Notes under the pieces: model-generated
What the model saw: the letters and a program-made list of their open reading frames with translations, nothing else
Told to the model about the DNA's origin: nothing
Database searches by the model: none
Position numbers and translations under genes: made by a program
Shown: positions 39,164-48,671 of the stretch, one piece after another
Numbering within the stretch: the first letter of the stretch is position 1
How the letters are laid out: every line of letters begins with the position of its first letter
Source: Flaccisagitta enflata
Lineage: Eukaryota > Chaetognatha > Sagittoidea > Aphragmophora
Length of the DNA stretch: 64,000 bases
Assembly: GCA_965153355.1 (NCBI GenBank)
Contig: OZ231127.1
Coordinates: 16,864,001-16,928,000, forward strand
Direction of reading: 5' to 3'

Positions 39164-39265
39164 TTTTATGATTTTATTTCTTTAACCTCACTGCTCCTGC
39201 CCAAATGGTCTGGTGACCTCAAATATGGCCCCTGCCCACCCGCACGCGAATTCGGTAGCCGTATA

Positions 39266-41209
39266 CACTTTTTGGGCAGCGGCCCCGAAGGGGCCGATGA
39301 CCTATGCTTTCACACAGGAGAAATTTCTCCTCCTCCTTCTTCTCCTTCTCCGTACCCCCCCCCCCGCCTCAAGGCTCAAATCCCGGCCTCGAGGCACAAA
39401 TCCTAGCCTCGAGGCTCAAATCCCAGCCTCGAGGCTCAAATCCCTGCCTCAAGGCTCAAATCCCAGCCTAGAGGATCAAATCCTAGCCTCAAGGCTCAAA
39501 TCCCTGCCTCAAAGCTCAAATCCCTGCCTCAAAGCTCAAATCCCAGCCTCAAAGCTCAAATCCCAGCCTCAAAGCTCAAATCCCGGCCTCAAAGCTCAAA
39601 TCCTAGCCTCAAAGCTCAAATCCCAGGCTTGAAACTCAAATCCCAGCCTTGAAGCTCAAATCGAAGCCTTGAAGCTCAAATCCCAGCCTTGAAGCTCTAA
39701 TCCCAGCCTCAAGGCTCAAATCCAAGCCTCCAGGCTCCAATCCTAGTCTCAAGGCCCAAATCCTTGTCTTGAGGCCCAAATCCTATTCTCGTGGCTCAAA
39801 TCCCAGCCTCAAAGCTCAAATCCCAGCCATGAAGCTCAAATCTCTGCCTGGAAGCTCAAATCCCAGCCTTGAGGCTTAAAACCAAGCCTCCAGGCTCAAA
39901 TCAAACCAGCATAGGTCATCGGCCCCTTCGGTGCCGCTGCCCCACTAACCACCTCACACCCACATACACTCACATAGGGGCAACGGGTACCGCTGACCAT
40001 CTAACGCTTTTGCGACTATTTTTTTTATAAGCACCTTGTTTATTAGCACGCCCAGCCTCAGATATTGGGAAAATTTAAGCACATTGATAAGCACGCTCCA
40101 GGATGAGATTTCCGGTTTGAAAAAAAAAATTTGGGCAATTTTTTAAAATATGCCAATTTTTAGACATTTTTTGTTGGAATTTGACAAAAACCAACGGAAA
40201 CTTTGATAAAAACTAAAATTATTTATAATATCAATTTGTAAATACACTCAGGACTTTGATTTGATATTGATAGAAATGACTGAATTTATCATGATCTTTA
40301 AAAATATTATAGCTTAGATACTATCATTAATAAGAATTAATTGTCATAATAAGGACCACCAAAAAATAACAATATATCAGGATACTAAATAGCACTGAAA
40401 ATCTAAAAAAAAGTTTATATTGAATCAAAATACTAATCACATCCCATTGTTATATAAAAGTAGGACAATGTCAGTGAAAGACTATATATTTCTTTATACA
40501 AAATACATTCACTACTGTATTTTATACTATACTTTATTCTATATTATACAATACTCTTTGTTATACTATTTTCTCTACCTTACTGTGTACTGCGTACTGT
40601 GTAGTCTTTCTCAGAGGAGGAAGGAGGCTGATAATGTGTAAAGAGTTCTTTTAAGGTATGACTTTTTTCTTTGGAACAAATTCTACCACTTAGTTTTGAT
40701 TTTTGATCTTTTTATGGTCAGAAAAAATCACTATCAAGAAATTCTTCGATCAATTTGTAATCTTTGATTACTAACGCAACCTGATTTTTGTGTGTCAAAG
40801 TGCAGTTGAGAATGAAGTGAAACATAGATGAGTCATCCTTTGGTACCTTTTGTTAAGAAGAAAAAAATGTTTCCTCAACCTCTTCTGTAACGATTTCCAT
40901 TGAAATCTGTTTTTAATAATTTTTTATATTACTACAATTAATTTCAGCTATCTTCCTAGGCCGTAAGAATTGATTTGACAGCAGATTCTACTTAGTTTGA
41001 CATGAATTTGTGTGAAACAAGAAAAAAATTAATTCTTACGGCATGTTAGGTACCCTGCCGGCCCCCCCTGAGTCTTTCTCATATGTACTGAATAAGACAA
41101 TTACTTACTGATAAATGATAAGCACGCATTTAAGCACATTTCAGCCTCGAAAATAAGATTTTGCTAAGCACGCTCAGCCTCAGCCGAAAAAAGAGCGTGC
41201 TCATAAAAA
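39266..41209. mobile_element. TA-flanked MITE, TTATAAGCAC type, interrupted
   Basis: Left end CACTTTTT at 39266, resuming at about 40018 as TTTTTTTTATAAGCACCTT. Right end GCGTGCTCATAAAAAAAAAA then GTG at 41209. TA lies outside both ends. Subterminal blocks (ATTAGCACGCCCAGCCTCAG and GCTAAGCACGCTCAGCCTCA) occur near each end. Without the family C insert it is about 1.2 kb and AT-rich. A 16-bp inverted repeat CCGTAAGAATT.ATTT lies at 40960-41041. No transposase frame seen. Confidence 0.65.
39271..40017 (+). repeat. Family C element inserted in the MITE
   Basis: GGGCAGCGGCCCCGAAGGGG to a tail ending CTTTTGCGACTA, about 27 units of CTCAAATCCCAGCCTCAAAG type. It splits the MITE's terminal T-run, so it is the youngest of the three nested layers. 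Confidence 0.8.
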
Positions 41210-41234
41210 AAAAAGTGTATCCGGCCTTGTTGAA

Positions 41235-41312
41235 TTCCGAGCGTTTTTCGCACTACTGCTCCTGCCCAACCGTCCGTGACTGTATTGCCGTGTATCCGGC
41301 CTTGTTTTTTCA
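41235..41312 (+). repeat. Family A right half
   Basis: ACTGCTCCTGCCCAACCGTC, distal arm GTCCGTGACT, GTGTATCCGGCCTTG. The hairpin half is absent. Confidence 0.75.
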
Positions 41313-41548
41313 AAATCGCCATCCTCAAACTTATTCATCGGGAATTCTGAGGAGTTTGAAATTTCAAATTCTCCTTTGTTTGTGTTGGTCTTTGTGACTG
41401 TGTTTGTGTTTGTTTTTGGTGCCTTTGCCCTGCGTTTGTGTTTGTATTTGGTTTCTTCGCCCTGCGTTTGTGTTTATTCTCGTCATCACGTGTCTTTCAT
41501 CGAAAAAGTTTTTTTTGTTCTCTTGAGGTGCAAGAACGTCTTCTTTCC

Positions 41549-41700
41549 GAGTCACAAGTTATCACAGTCGGTTTGTCGGTGATTGGTGTTACCCTTAAGG
41601 TCATGATATCGTGACACAAAGTCACAAGTTATCACCAAACACAGTCGGTTTGTCGGTGATTCGTTTTACCCTTAAGGTCATGAGATCGTGACACAAAGGC
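41549..41700 (+). repeat. Two-copy tandem repeat of about 76 bp
   Basis: GTCACAAGTTATCAC, AGTCGGTTTGTCGGTGATT and ACCCTTAAGGTCATGA.ATC occur twice in the same order. Confidence 0.85.
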
Positions 41701-42001
41701 ATCAAGTTTTCACATCACATTCCACTTCCAAGTGCTTTTGTTTTTGACTTTTTGTGTGTTTTTTTTTTTTACATCTCTAGCCTTTTTGCCTTATGAAAAT
41801 CTACAAATGAAATCCGCTAACTCTTGAAATCTTGGTATTAGCAGTAACCCAGTAAGATTACCAGTAATGGCGGCGGTCGCCGTGAGGAAAAAAGTCGTAA
41901 GCATTGGTCACTTTTCACCAGGTTTTTTTTTTTCAGTCACTGCAAATCTTTTTATTTGTTAGATCAAATCAGGGACAATTGTATGTATTGATGGCACCGA
42001 A

Positions 42002-42975
42002 AATCAGAGAAAAATATGACTGAGCCAAATGAGCTAAATGAGCTAAAATGCTCAAAATCATTCAAGCATACAACCAGCTATGCTCACTGACATGCTTTCT
42101 TGTATTTGCATGCTCACATCAAAACATTCATTTATCCCATTAAAAAACAGGTCGCCCAAGGGCAATATGTGGTCAGCGATACCCGTTGCCCTGCTTTGAG
42201 TGATTGTGAATTGGAGTGAAGGGTAGCAGGGCAGCGGCCCTGAAGGGGACGATGTCCTGTAGAACACAGGGGGAATTTTGTTCGTCCTGCCTGAATAAGT
42301 GGATGAGATGCTGACTGAAGGCCTTCAAGAGCCTTAACTGAGGTCTAAGAAGGCTGATGTAAGGCCTGAGAATGTCAATTGGAAGCTTGAGAAAGCTGGC
42401 CCTGAGAATTTGGATTTGAGGCCCGAGAAGCCTAATTAGAGGCCTGAGAGGCCAAGTTTGAAGCCTGAGAGGCTGGATTTGAGACCTGAGAGGCTAGATT
42501 TGAGGCCTGAGAGGCTGGATTTGAGGCCTGAGAGGCCGGATTTGAGGTCCCAGCGCCCAGATTTGAGGCCTGAGGGCCCAATGAGGGGGGGGGACGAACG
42601 AACGAACGGACAAACGAACAAACGAACGAACGAAAGTCCCCTGTGTTCTACAGGACATCGTCCCCTTCGGGGCCGCTGCCCAAAAACAGAAAAAAAAAAC
42701 TGAGCTAAATGAGCTAGAATACTCAAAAACACCCTCATAGATGAACAGCTTTGCTCACTGACATGCTTTCTTGTATTTGCATGCTCAAACATGTATAAAA
42801 ACATTTATTCATTTATTGCATTTTACATCAGAAAAACAAACTGAGCTAAATGAGCTAAATGAGCTAAAATGCTCAAAAACACCCTCACAGATGAGCAGTT
42901 ATGCTCATAAACATTTTTATTGTATTTGCATGCTCAAACAAACTTAAATACACTCCTTTATTGATCTTACTGAAA
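42002..42975 (+). repeat. Three-copy ~140 bp tandem repeat split by a family C element
   Basis: Units start CTGAGC.AAATGAGCTAAA and contain TGCTCACTGACATGCTTTC and GTATTTGCATGCTCA, at about 42018, 42700 and 42839. Units 2 and 3 are adjacent; the insertion lies after unit 1. Confidence 0.8.
42151..42683 (-). repeat. Family C element with 8-bp flanking repeats
   Basis: Plus strand reads GTCGCCCAAGGGCAATATG at the left and GGGGCCGCTGCCC at the right. The inner ends (CCTGTAGAACACAGGG and CCCTGTGTTCTACAGG) invert, and the centre has ~21 bp GAGGCCTGAGAGGCTGGATT units. AAAAACAG stands immediately outside both ends. Confidence 0.85.
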
Positions 42976-43200
42976 ATCATAAAAAATCGAAAAAAAATTT
43001 AATTTGAATTTTTCGAAAATAAATCTTCAAAAATTCATAATGCAAAGAATATTTGCCGTAGAGCATTCTGCTTGGCGCCATATGAAAGAAAATTATCAAA
43101 TTTACTTACCCTATCAATTTCGTCCGAGGGTGCAATCGGTCGGTAGAGATGCCCAACTTTCCCATAAGAAAATGAAAACCCGGTTTCTCTCAAATATGTC

Positions 43201-43302
43201 AAAAAGTCGAAGACTGACTTCGACTTTTTTCCCGATTACATCGTCGTTTATTTAAGTAAGAGACCGACCGACCTACCGACCGACCGACCGACCAATCGAG
43301 TC
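43201..43302 (-). repeat. T-run hairpin plus (GACC)n tract
   Basis: A 12-bp stem AAAAAGTCGAAG / CTTCGACTTTTT with a 5-nt loop, followed 30 bp on by GACCGACC units. It has the general design of families A and B, with another stem sequence. Confidence 0.5.
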
Positions 43303-43394
43303 AATCGACGATGCAGATGAAGCCCCTTATGAAGTGTGATAGAATCTTGAATATTTCGTCGTAGGGCTACACTTAAGCATTAGCTCTGTTCCCC

Positions 43395-43399
<5 letters not shown>

Positions 43400-43482
<83 letters not shown>
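43400..43482. repeat. (CT)n microsatellite
   Basis: Pure CT, about 83 bp. Confidence 0.98.
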
Positions 43483-43484
<2 letters not shown>

Positions 43485-43487
43485 TTC

Positions 43488-43995
43488 AGCGTAGCTAAAC
43501 TTGGATTAGTTATAGCTAGGCGTCACGATACGAATAAAATAGCCAATTCCATGATGCATTGACAAACTTTATTGTCACGATAAAAGACGATATGACATGA
43601 GGGGACACATCAAAAGCTGTAAAGAGAGACGATTAAAACCATGAGTTACATAGCCAATTGGCGACTTAAGGATCAAAGACAAAACTTAAGGATTAAGCAA
43701 TTAAACTCAGGGATAACTCGAGGACGATAATTACCTACGGTCCGACTTGACAAAACTTCAATTAGCCAAGGCGTAACAACGCTTTTAAAAGAAACCAAAC
43801 TGCGAAGAAATAAACGGTGACCAATCACGAGACAGATCACACCGACTTGGACTAATCACGAGATAAACCATGAGCGACACGACATTATGACAAATCACGA
43901 TGCAGAATGCAATGAAACTCGCAAAAGGGCACAAATCAGTAAAAAACAAATAGGACGTGACCAAATACGATACTAAGAAAGCGATATCCCCACCT
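43488..43995 (-). promoter_or_regulatory. Candidate 3' LTR with polyadenylation signal
   Basis: Minus strand: a purine run AAGGTGGGGA (about 43990), about 420 bp of mixed sequence with repeated TCGTGATT.GTC motifs, then AATAAA at 43568-43573 followed by a GT-rich stretch. This is the layout of polypurine tract, U3 and R. No second copy exists in the window, so it may instead be an ordinary 3' UTR. Confidence 0.35.
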
Positions 43996-44233
43996 TAGAA
44001 TCTTAGATAATCGCATTAGATAAATTCTAAAACATGTCACATAAAATCAATGACATAAAAATCAAGAACAAAATACTACAATAATTTTTGTTTGATTTTC
44101 TCTATCGCTAAAATAATATTTGTTGGGTTTTCTGGATAAAAGACTAATCAACTACATATCGCATAACAAACAATGAGAATAGTACAATAACTCAAGACTT
44201 GTGCAAGGATGGCGACGAAGTTGAAACGGAGCA

Positions 44234-44740
44234 TCACCCCCACCATCTAGAACCATCTCCTCCACTATCCAATGAAACCTTTGGAATGTCTTGAAAATGT
44301 CCAATTGGAGGAGGATGATGATCTTGGGAATGGCACAGCTCAAACTTGATGAGCGGCGCAGAAGGGACAAATGAGCCACCATAGAACGCCAGCACCAGAT
44401 CACGGCAATCCAAGTCATTGGCGTAATACCAAGACCATGGACACCGCTTGATACCACTGGCATTTGGCGACGAAGCATGATACCATTTGTTCTCAACATC
44501 ATCATGGCTAATGCCGGCGATGTTCTTGACAGGATCTTGCAGAGCACAGTTGTTCTGCCCTTTGTTCTTCAAACGACATGGCAACGATGCCACATACTTT
44601 TTATCCAATAGATGATGACAGCAGCACCCCAAATGCCACTTGGAGACGAAATCAAAATGACTAATCTTGGCAAGAGAGGTTTTCTCAATACCAAATTGTT
44701 GTTTGCCATCTTGGAGAAACTTGACACTTTGACTGAGCAA
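44234..44740 (-). CDS. Cysteine-rich frame, probable exon of unknown function
   Basis: 168 codons with balanced codon use, far less AT-rich than the surroundings. The frame opens after a TAA about 25 bases upstream and has no ATG near its start. The preceding CTCAAGTCAG could be a splice acceptor, so this looks like an internal or terminal exon ending in TGA. It contains CCCHH near residue 38, then clusters LPCRLKN, NNCAL, RCPWSWYY and LDCRDL, i.e. at least nine Cys. No domain is recognised. The CPW block superficially recalls cytokine-like cystine-knot proteins but the Cys spacing does not fit. It could be an accessory, envelope-like gene of the adjacent retroelement or an unrelated host exon. 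Confidence 0.45.
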   Translation of the reverse strand: MLSQSVKFLQDGKQQFGIEKTSLAKISHFDFVSKWHLGCCCHHLLDKKYVASLPCRLKNKGQNNCALQDPVKNIAGISHDDVENKWYHASSPNASGIKRCPWSWYYANDLDCRDLVLAFYGGSFVPSAPLIKFELCHSQDHHPPPIGHFQDIPKVSLDSGGDGSRWWG

Positions 44741-45416
44741 CTGACTTGAGCTTAGAGTTTACCTATACGCTTTTTTATCCGCCACCTCTACTGGAAGTGG
44801 CAGATGAGACGCAAAAACATATTTGGCGCCAAAATGAGTTTCCCATTGGCGTTTTTCAGGTTTTTCACTTGGCAATGAAGGAGTAGTAAGATTCAAGGAA
44901 TTCATAGTGGATTTTCTGTGATCATTCAAAAAAATTTTTAGAACGTTTCTGCTAGCATCAAAATATGATTTTCATTTCATGATTCACTTTTTATTTCTTA
45001 CTTTTCACTTTTAACTTTTAAATTTTTATTTTTCATTTTTTGATTTTCTTTTTTTTTTTTTTTTCATTTTTCACTTTTCATTTATTTTTGTTTTCTTTCC
45101 TTTAACTTTTCATTTTTTCCATTTATATATTTCATTCGTTACCTTCTATTAATTTTCTTTTTTTCAATGCACCAAAATTTTGATAATTTTGTTGTCACTT
45201 TTATCTACTTAATTCATATCTAATGTTTTCTACTTACATTTTGTTAATTGAATTCTTTGTCAGTATTTCATCAATCATATTTCATAGTCCTATATATTTT
45301 ACCAGTGGATTTGTTTTGATAAAACAGAAAATAAAGTAAGATAAATGATCTATGATTCTCCCTCATGCTTATATCAAGATTGTATCATCCCAAAAAAATG
45401 CTGAAAATGAGTCTCT

Positions 45417-45544
45417 GTTCTCTCTCTCTCTCTCTCTCTGGACAACATAGAAAAAATATCAAAGGGACGAGTGGTAAGAAAAAATCAAATGGCCAATCAT
45501 ATTTTCATGAATGAATTCTGTCTCATATTGTGTTCAAGTCTCTC

Positions 45545-45604
<60 letters not shown>
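45417..45604. repeat. Two (CT)n tracts
   Basis: About 24 bp at 45417 and about 60 bp at 45545. Confidence 0.95.
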
Positions 45605-45607
<3 letters not shown>

Positions 45608-45798
45608 TTTATAATACTGACGAAAAGCGAATGAGAACCTTTGAATGAAAAAAACACCACCATGTTTTACTGAAGTATTTTCCTAAAGAGTCAACAATGC
45701 ATCCGGACACTGGGAAACTCATTTCATCTTAAAAAATAGTAGTAATTGTATTATACTAAAAAAACGTTAAAAAGCGTTTTTTAGGCTAAAAACTCCAC

Positions 45799-46677
45799 TT
45801 ATATGCATCCTACTATGCATATAATCTCAATTATACTTCCGCTATATGCCACTAGATAATTTTGCTTAAAACTCCAAACTCTACTTGAGCTGGATAATGG
45901 AGAAAACAAACTTGGTTTTGGCATAAAAGAGTGGGTTACCCATGAAACCAGGACCAATATGCACAATATGCTCAATACTAAAATGATCATTTGAAAATTT
46001 ATCCATGACCTGCTACTTTCCTTGAGTGGAGGGGAGTCCTCAATGTTGGATACCCCCACCGTGACATCTTCAGGGACAGGTATGGGAGGCAACTTGTCAT
46101 CTTTAGTGAACTTTGGAGGACTGTGGATGTCAAGCTTCTTGAGAGCCTGAACACCCCCACCACTTTTCGGCGGAATCTCCAAACGAAAAGTATCTACTTC
46201 TTCATTAAGAGAGGCCACTGCCGACCATGCGGACCTAGAACTGGGGCTTCCAGTTGGACCCATGATGGTAGGACCAAAGGAAGTATTGAGAATAACAGGG
46301 GAAGATATATCATGAAAGCAGGTTTCAAAAGGAGCAAAAACAGGCACCAAATCTGTCCTAATCAACAGAGACACTTCGTTGTAGGGCAATTCAATCAATT
46401 TGACTCCTTTCATTTTTTCATATTGATCAACGTGCACCTGCTTTGGGATGTGGGAAGAATTGACCGGCAAGGAGTCGATGATGAAAACTTCAGCATCGTT
46501 GACAGCGTATTTGGGATCCACTAATGACTGGACGGAGAGCTTGGCAACTTCCAATGGCCCATTCAAGGAAGAACCAACTCCATTCAATGTAATGCATTCT
46601 CTTCGAGTTTGAATCCTGAACTGCTGTTGGAAGGCTTTAGACATAAGAGTCTTGTTTGAACCAGTATCAAGAACCAT
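45799..46677 (-). CDS. BEL/Pao-type aspartic protease frame with C-terminal membrane segment
   Basis: 292 codons. Residues 3-9 are LDTGSNK, the catalytic aspartate motif of retropepsins. LNGVGSSLNG (31-40) and EVSLLIRTDLVPVF (101-114) sit where the strand after the flap and the LIG-D-like motif are expected. SSPVILNTSFGPTIMGPTG (125-143) matches the post-protease block of BEL/Pao Pol (P-x-x-x-T-x-FG-x-x-x-GP). Instead of RT, a proline-rich linker leads to a strongly hydrophobic stretch at 226-248 (WINFQMIILVLSILCILVLV) and a short tail. The frame has no Gag-Pol context: a TGA lies five codons before its first ATG and it is out of phase with gag. The fused membrane segment could be an envelope C-terminus brought in by deletion, or chance hydrophobic sequence. 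Confidence 0.7.
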   Translation of the reverse strand: MVLDTGSNKTLMSKAFQQQFRIQTRRECITLNGVGSSLNGPLEVAKLSVQSLVDPKYAVNDAEVFIIDSLPVNSSHIPKQVHVDQYEKMKGVKLIELPYNEVSLLIRTDLVPVFAPFETCFHDISSPVILNTSFGPTIMGPTGSPSSRSAWSAVASLNEEVDTFRLEIPPKSGGGVQALKKLDIHSPPKFTKDDKLPPIPVPEDVTVGVSNIEDSPPLKESSRSWINFQMIILVLSILCILVLVSWVTHSFMPKPSLFSPLSSSSRVWSFKQNYLVAYSGSIIEIICIVGCI

Positions 46678-46753
46678 TTGGAAGAATAAATTTCATAGAG
46701 AAAATCGGTTGAAAGCAAAAATCCATTTTTGAATCAATAGATGAAATCTCAAC

Positions 46754-48331
46754 TTACCTTGACTTAAAATTGGCTACTTCACAAGTGGCTACTTCACTAT
46801 TGGGGGTTTCCCTAGAAACAGAGTTGGCAATACTGACAGGATTAGCCGAAGAATTAACCTGTTGTTCACTTGCAACTGTAGATCCTGATAGCTGGAGTAG
46901 ACGATCTTGGACCCCAGAACTGGCTACTTGACTCGCCGCTAGTTTGGCAGGACTGCTTTGGACGTCGGCTTGAAGGGAAGACTGATTAGGAAAAATGGGA
47001 GAGCGATGTAAAAGCGTGTTGTGCCCAAATCGATTGCAAATCAAACACTTGACAAGCACCGTGCATTGACCAACGCGATGGCCATGGGATGAACATTTAA
47101 AACAGAGGCGTTGTTTAAAGATGAAATCCTTTCTTTCCTCCAAACTCAATTGACAAAATCGTGGGCAACTTTCTAAAAGATGCCCCTCACTGCAGTAAAC
47201 GCAATTTACACTTAACTGAGAGCTTTGATGAGGCTGGAGTGGATTCGCGGCCCAAGCAGAGGGTTGCTGTTGGACTTGCTGTTGTTGCTGCTGCTGTAGA
47301 ACATGAGGAGGCTTGCCTTGAACATCCATAGCTGTGACGTCGGCCTTGGGATTCGAACCCGTCTTGTCAGAGTCAGGAACCGAAGAAGCGCGCGGTCCAC
47401 CTGCTTTGGTTTGACTCGAAAAAGAGGAGGAAGAGGAGGATGAGGAAATGGAAGAGGATGAAACTTTTCGCTGTAGAAGAACGGACAGGCCATAAGTACG
47501 GTTGAGATTGGAATACAATTCCTTTAGAAACTTTACAAGGAAATGAACATCAACTTTTTCTCCCTTGTCCTCAGCCTTACCAGAGGCTTTAGAAAAATCA
47601 CGTTTCATAACATGATTGAAACGCGATTGAACGATAGAAAGGACTGTGGCGTCCAGACTTAAATATGAATCATCCTTGGTGGCTTCCGCAAACGAAACCA
47701 TAGCTTGAATCTCGTGTAGAAGTCCTTTCACACTGTCTGCCGAGTTGGCTGTTACCTCCTTACCCTCTGTAATTTTCTTTAAATTTGCTTGGGCACTTCC
47801 CACTCTTTTCCCGTAATAGAACTAGAGTTCGGCCAAAGCCTTAGAAAGAGCGGCGGCTTTATCATCTAGATAAATGAAATTCTCCACAAGTCCCTTTGCC
47901 TCCCCCTTTGTCCTCTCTTGTAATTGGACAAACTTATCCTCATCGGTAAGGCCATTAACATTCAATACCTCGCTGGAGAACTTACTAATAAACTTTGTGT
48001 ATTGAATAAAACCTGAATCGAGTTTGTCGTCCTCCGACGGCGTTGAAAACTTCAAACGTTGCCCACCGAGTAACTGGGTTAGATCCCCGATGGACGAAGG
48101 AGACGGACCACTGTTGGCGGAGGGAAGACTGTTGGCGGAGGGAAGACTGTTGGCAAGAGGGAGATTCGCGTTGACTTGATGGGCGTCATCATCGTCGATA
48201 GTAACCATTTTAGAAAGCCCCGAAGCGAGACCCTCATCGATTGCAGCTTGAAAGACCTGAGCTTCTTTTTCCTGAGTTTCAAGCTTGACTTTGACGACGT
48301 TTCGTCGTGCCGCTTCTATCTCTATCTTCAT
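46754..48331 (-). pseudogene. BEL/Pao-type gag with in-frame TAG
   Basis: The first ATG is at 48331 (a GTG at 48349 is also open; an in-frame TAG precedes it). The N-terminal ~170 residues are charged and helical and end in a segment (GLTDEDKFVQL...GEAKGLVENF) resembling the conserved BEL/Pao Gag domain (DUF1759-like). A single TAG at 47822-47824 interrupts the frame, and the same phase continues as FYYGKRVGSAQANLKK, where the domain's L-x-x-x-[FY]G block is expected. A Ser-rich and Gln-rich linker follows, then three zinc knuckles: C-x2-C-x3-H-x4-C, C-x2-C-x4-H-x4-C and C-x2-C-x4-H-x4-H (CLICNRFGHNTLLH), the last a BEL/Pao hallmark. It stops at TAA 46754, right at an AAGGTAAGT donor-like sequence. 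Confidence 0.75.
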
Positions 48332-48424
48332 TTGGAGGAGCCGAGCCACTTTCTACTCTCTCTCTCTCTCTCTCTCTGTCTTCTAAGCCTGGAAATAGAT
48401 AATAAAGCAGCGCGATTTTCTTTT

Positions 48425-48643
48425 TTTAGTCGCGTGCTACGCGACTCTACACCCCGCTTTGTCGGTCCGTCGGTCCGTCCGTCCGTCCGTCGGTCCGTCC
48501 ATCGGTCCGTCGGTCACACTTTACTTTTTTTGGGTTTTTGGGTTTTTTGGCATCACTGCTCCTGCCCAAATGATCTGGTAACCTCAATTAAGGCCCCTGC
48601 CCACCCGCAGGCGACTGGGGTAGCCGTGTATCCGGCCGTGTTT
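48425..48643 (+). repeat. Family A element, canonical
   Basis: Hairpin AGTCGCGTGCTACGCGACT, CTCTACACCCCGCTTTGTCGG, long (CCGT/CGGT)n tract, body ACTGCTCCTGCCC, distal arm GCAGGCGACT, terminus GTGTATCCGGCC. It begins within about 95 bp of the gag start. Confidence 0.9.
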
Positions 48644-48671
48644 TCTTTTCTTTTGCCGCGCCCTTTCTTTT

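Larger units (their letters stand above)
38393..41228 (+). repeat. Family A element interrupted twice
   Basis: The left part (hairpin AGTCGCGTGCACGCGACT at 38397-38414, GGTC tract, ACTTTACTTTTT) ends at 38480. The middle part (TTTTATGATTTTATTTC ... GCACGCGAATTCGGTAGCCG) is 39164-39262. The terminus GTATCCGGCCTTGTT is at about 41211-41226. Removing the intervening pieces restores the same order as the intact copy at 8386-8577. Confidence 0.8.
43488..48349 (-). mobile_element. BEL/Pao-type retroelement lacking RT and integrase
   Basis: On the minus strand: gag with zinc knuckles, then an aspartic protease frame in another phase, then a Cys-rich frame at 44.2-44.7 kb, then an AATAAA-containing LTR-like segment. 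The order gag-PR is that of BEL/Pao. RT, RNase H and integrase motifs (such as YMDD-type or HHCC/DDE) are not visible anywhere in the interval, so pol has been lost. No matching 5' LTR was found; the gag start lies only ~25 bp from a (CT)n tract. Boundaries, especially the downstream one, are inferred. Confidence 0.55.

Noticed and set aside
43201-43230. Rho-independent terminator-like hairpin with T-run
   Set aside because: Bacterial terminators do not apply here, and it is followed by a (GACC)n tract as in the hairpin-headed repeats.
44234-44740. IL-17-like or kringle-like domain
   Set aside because: Only the CPW-x-W stretch resembles these; the later conserved cysteines and spacing are missing.
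46123-46524. Plus-strand frame opposite the protease
   Set aside because: It is the antisense shadow of the protease frame, which carries the recognisable motifs.
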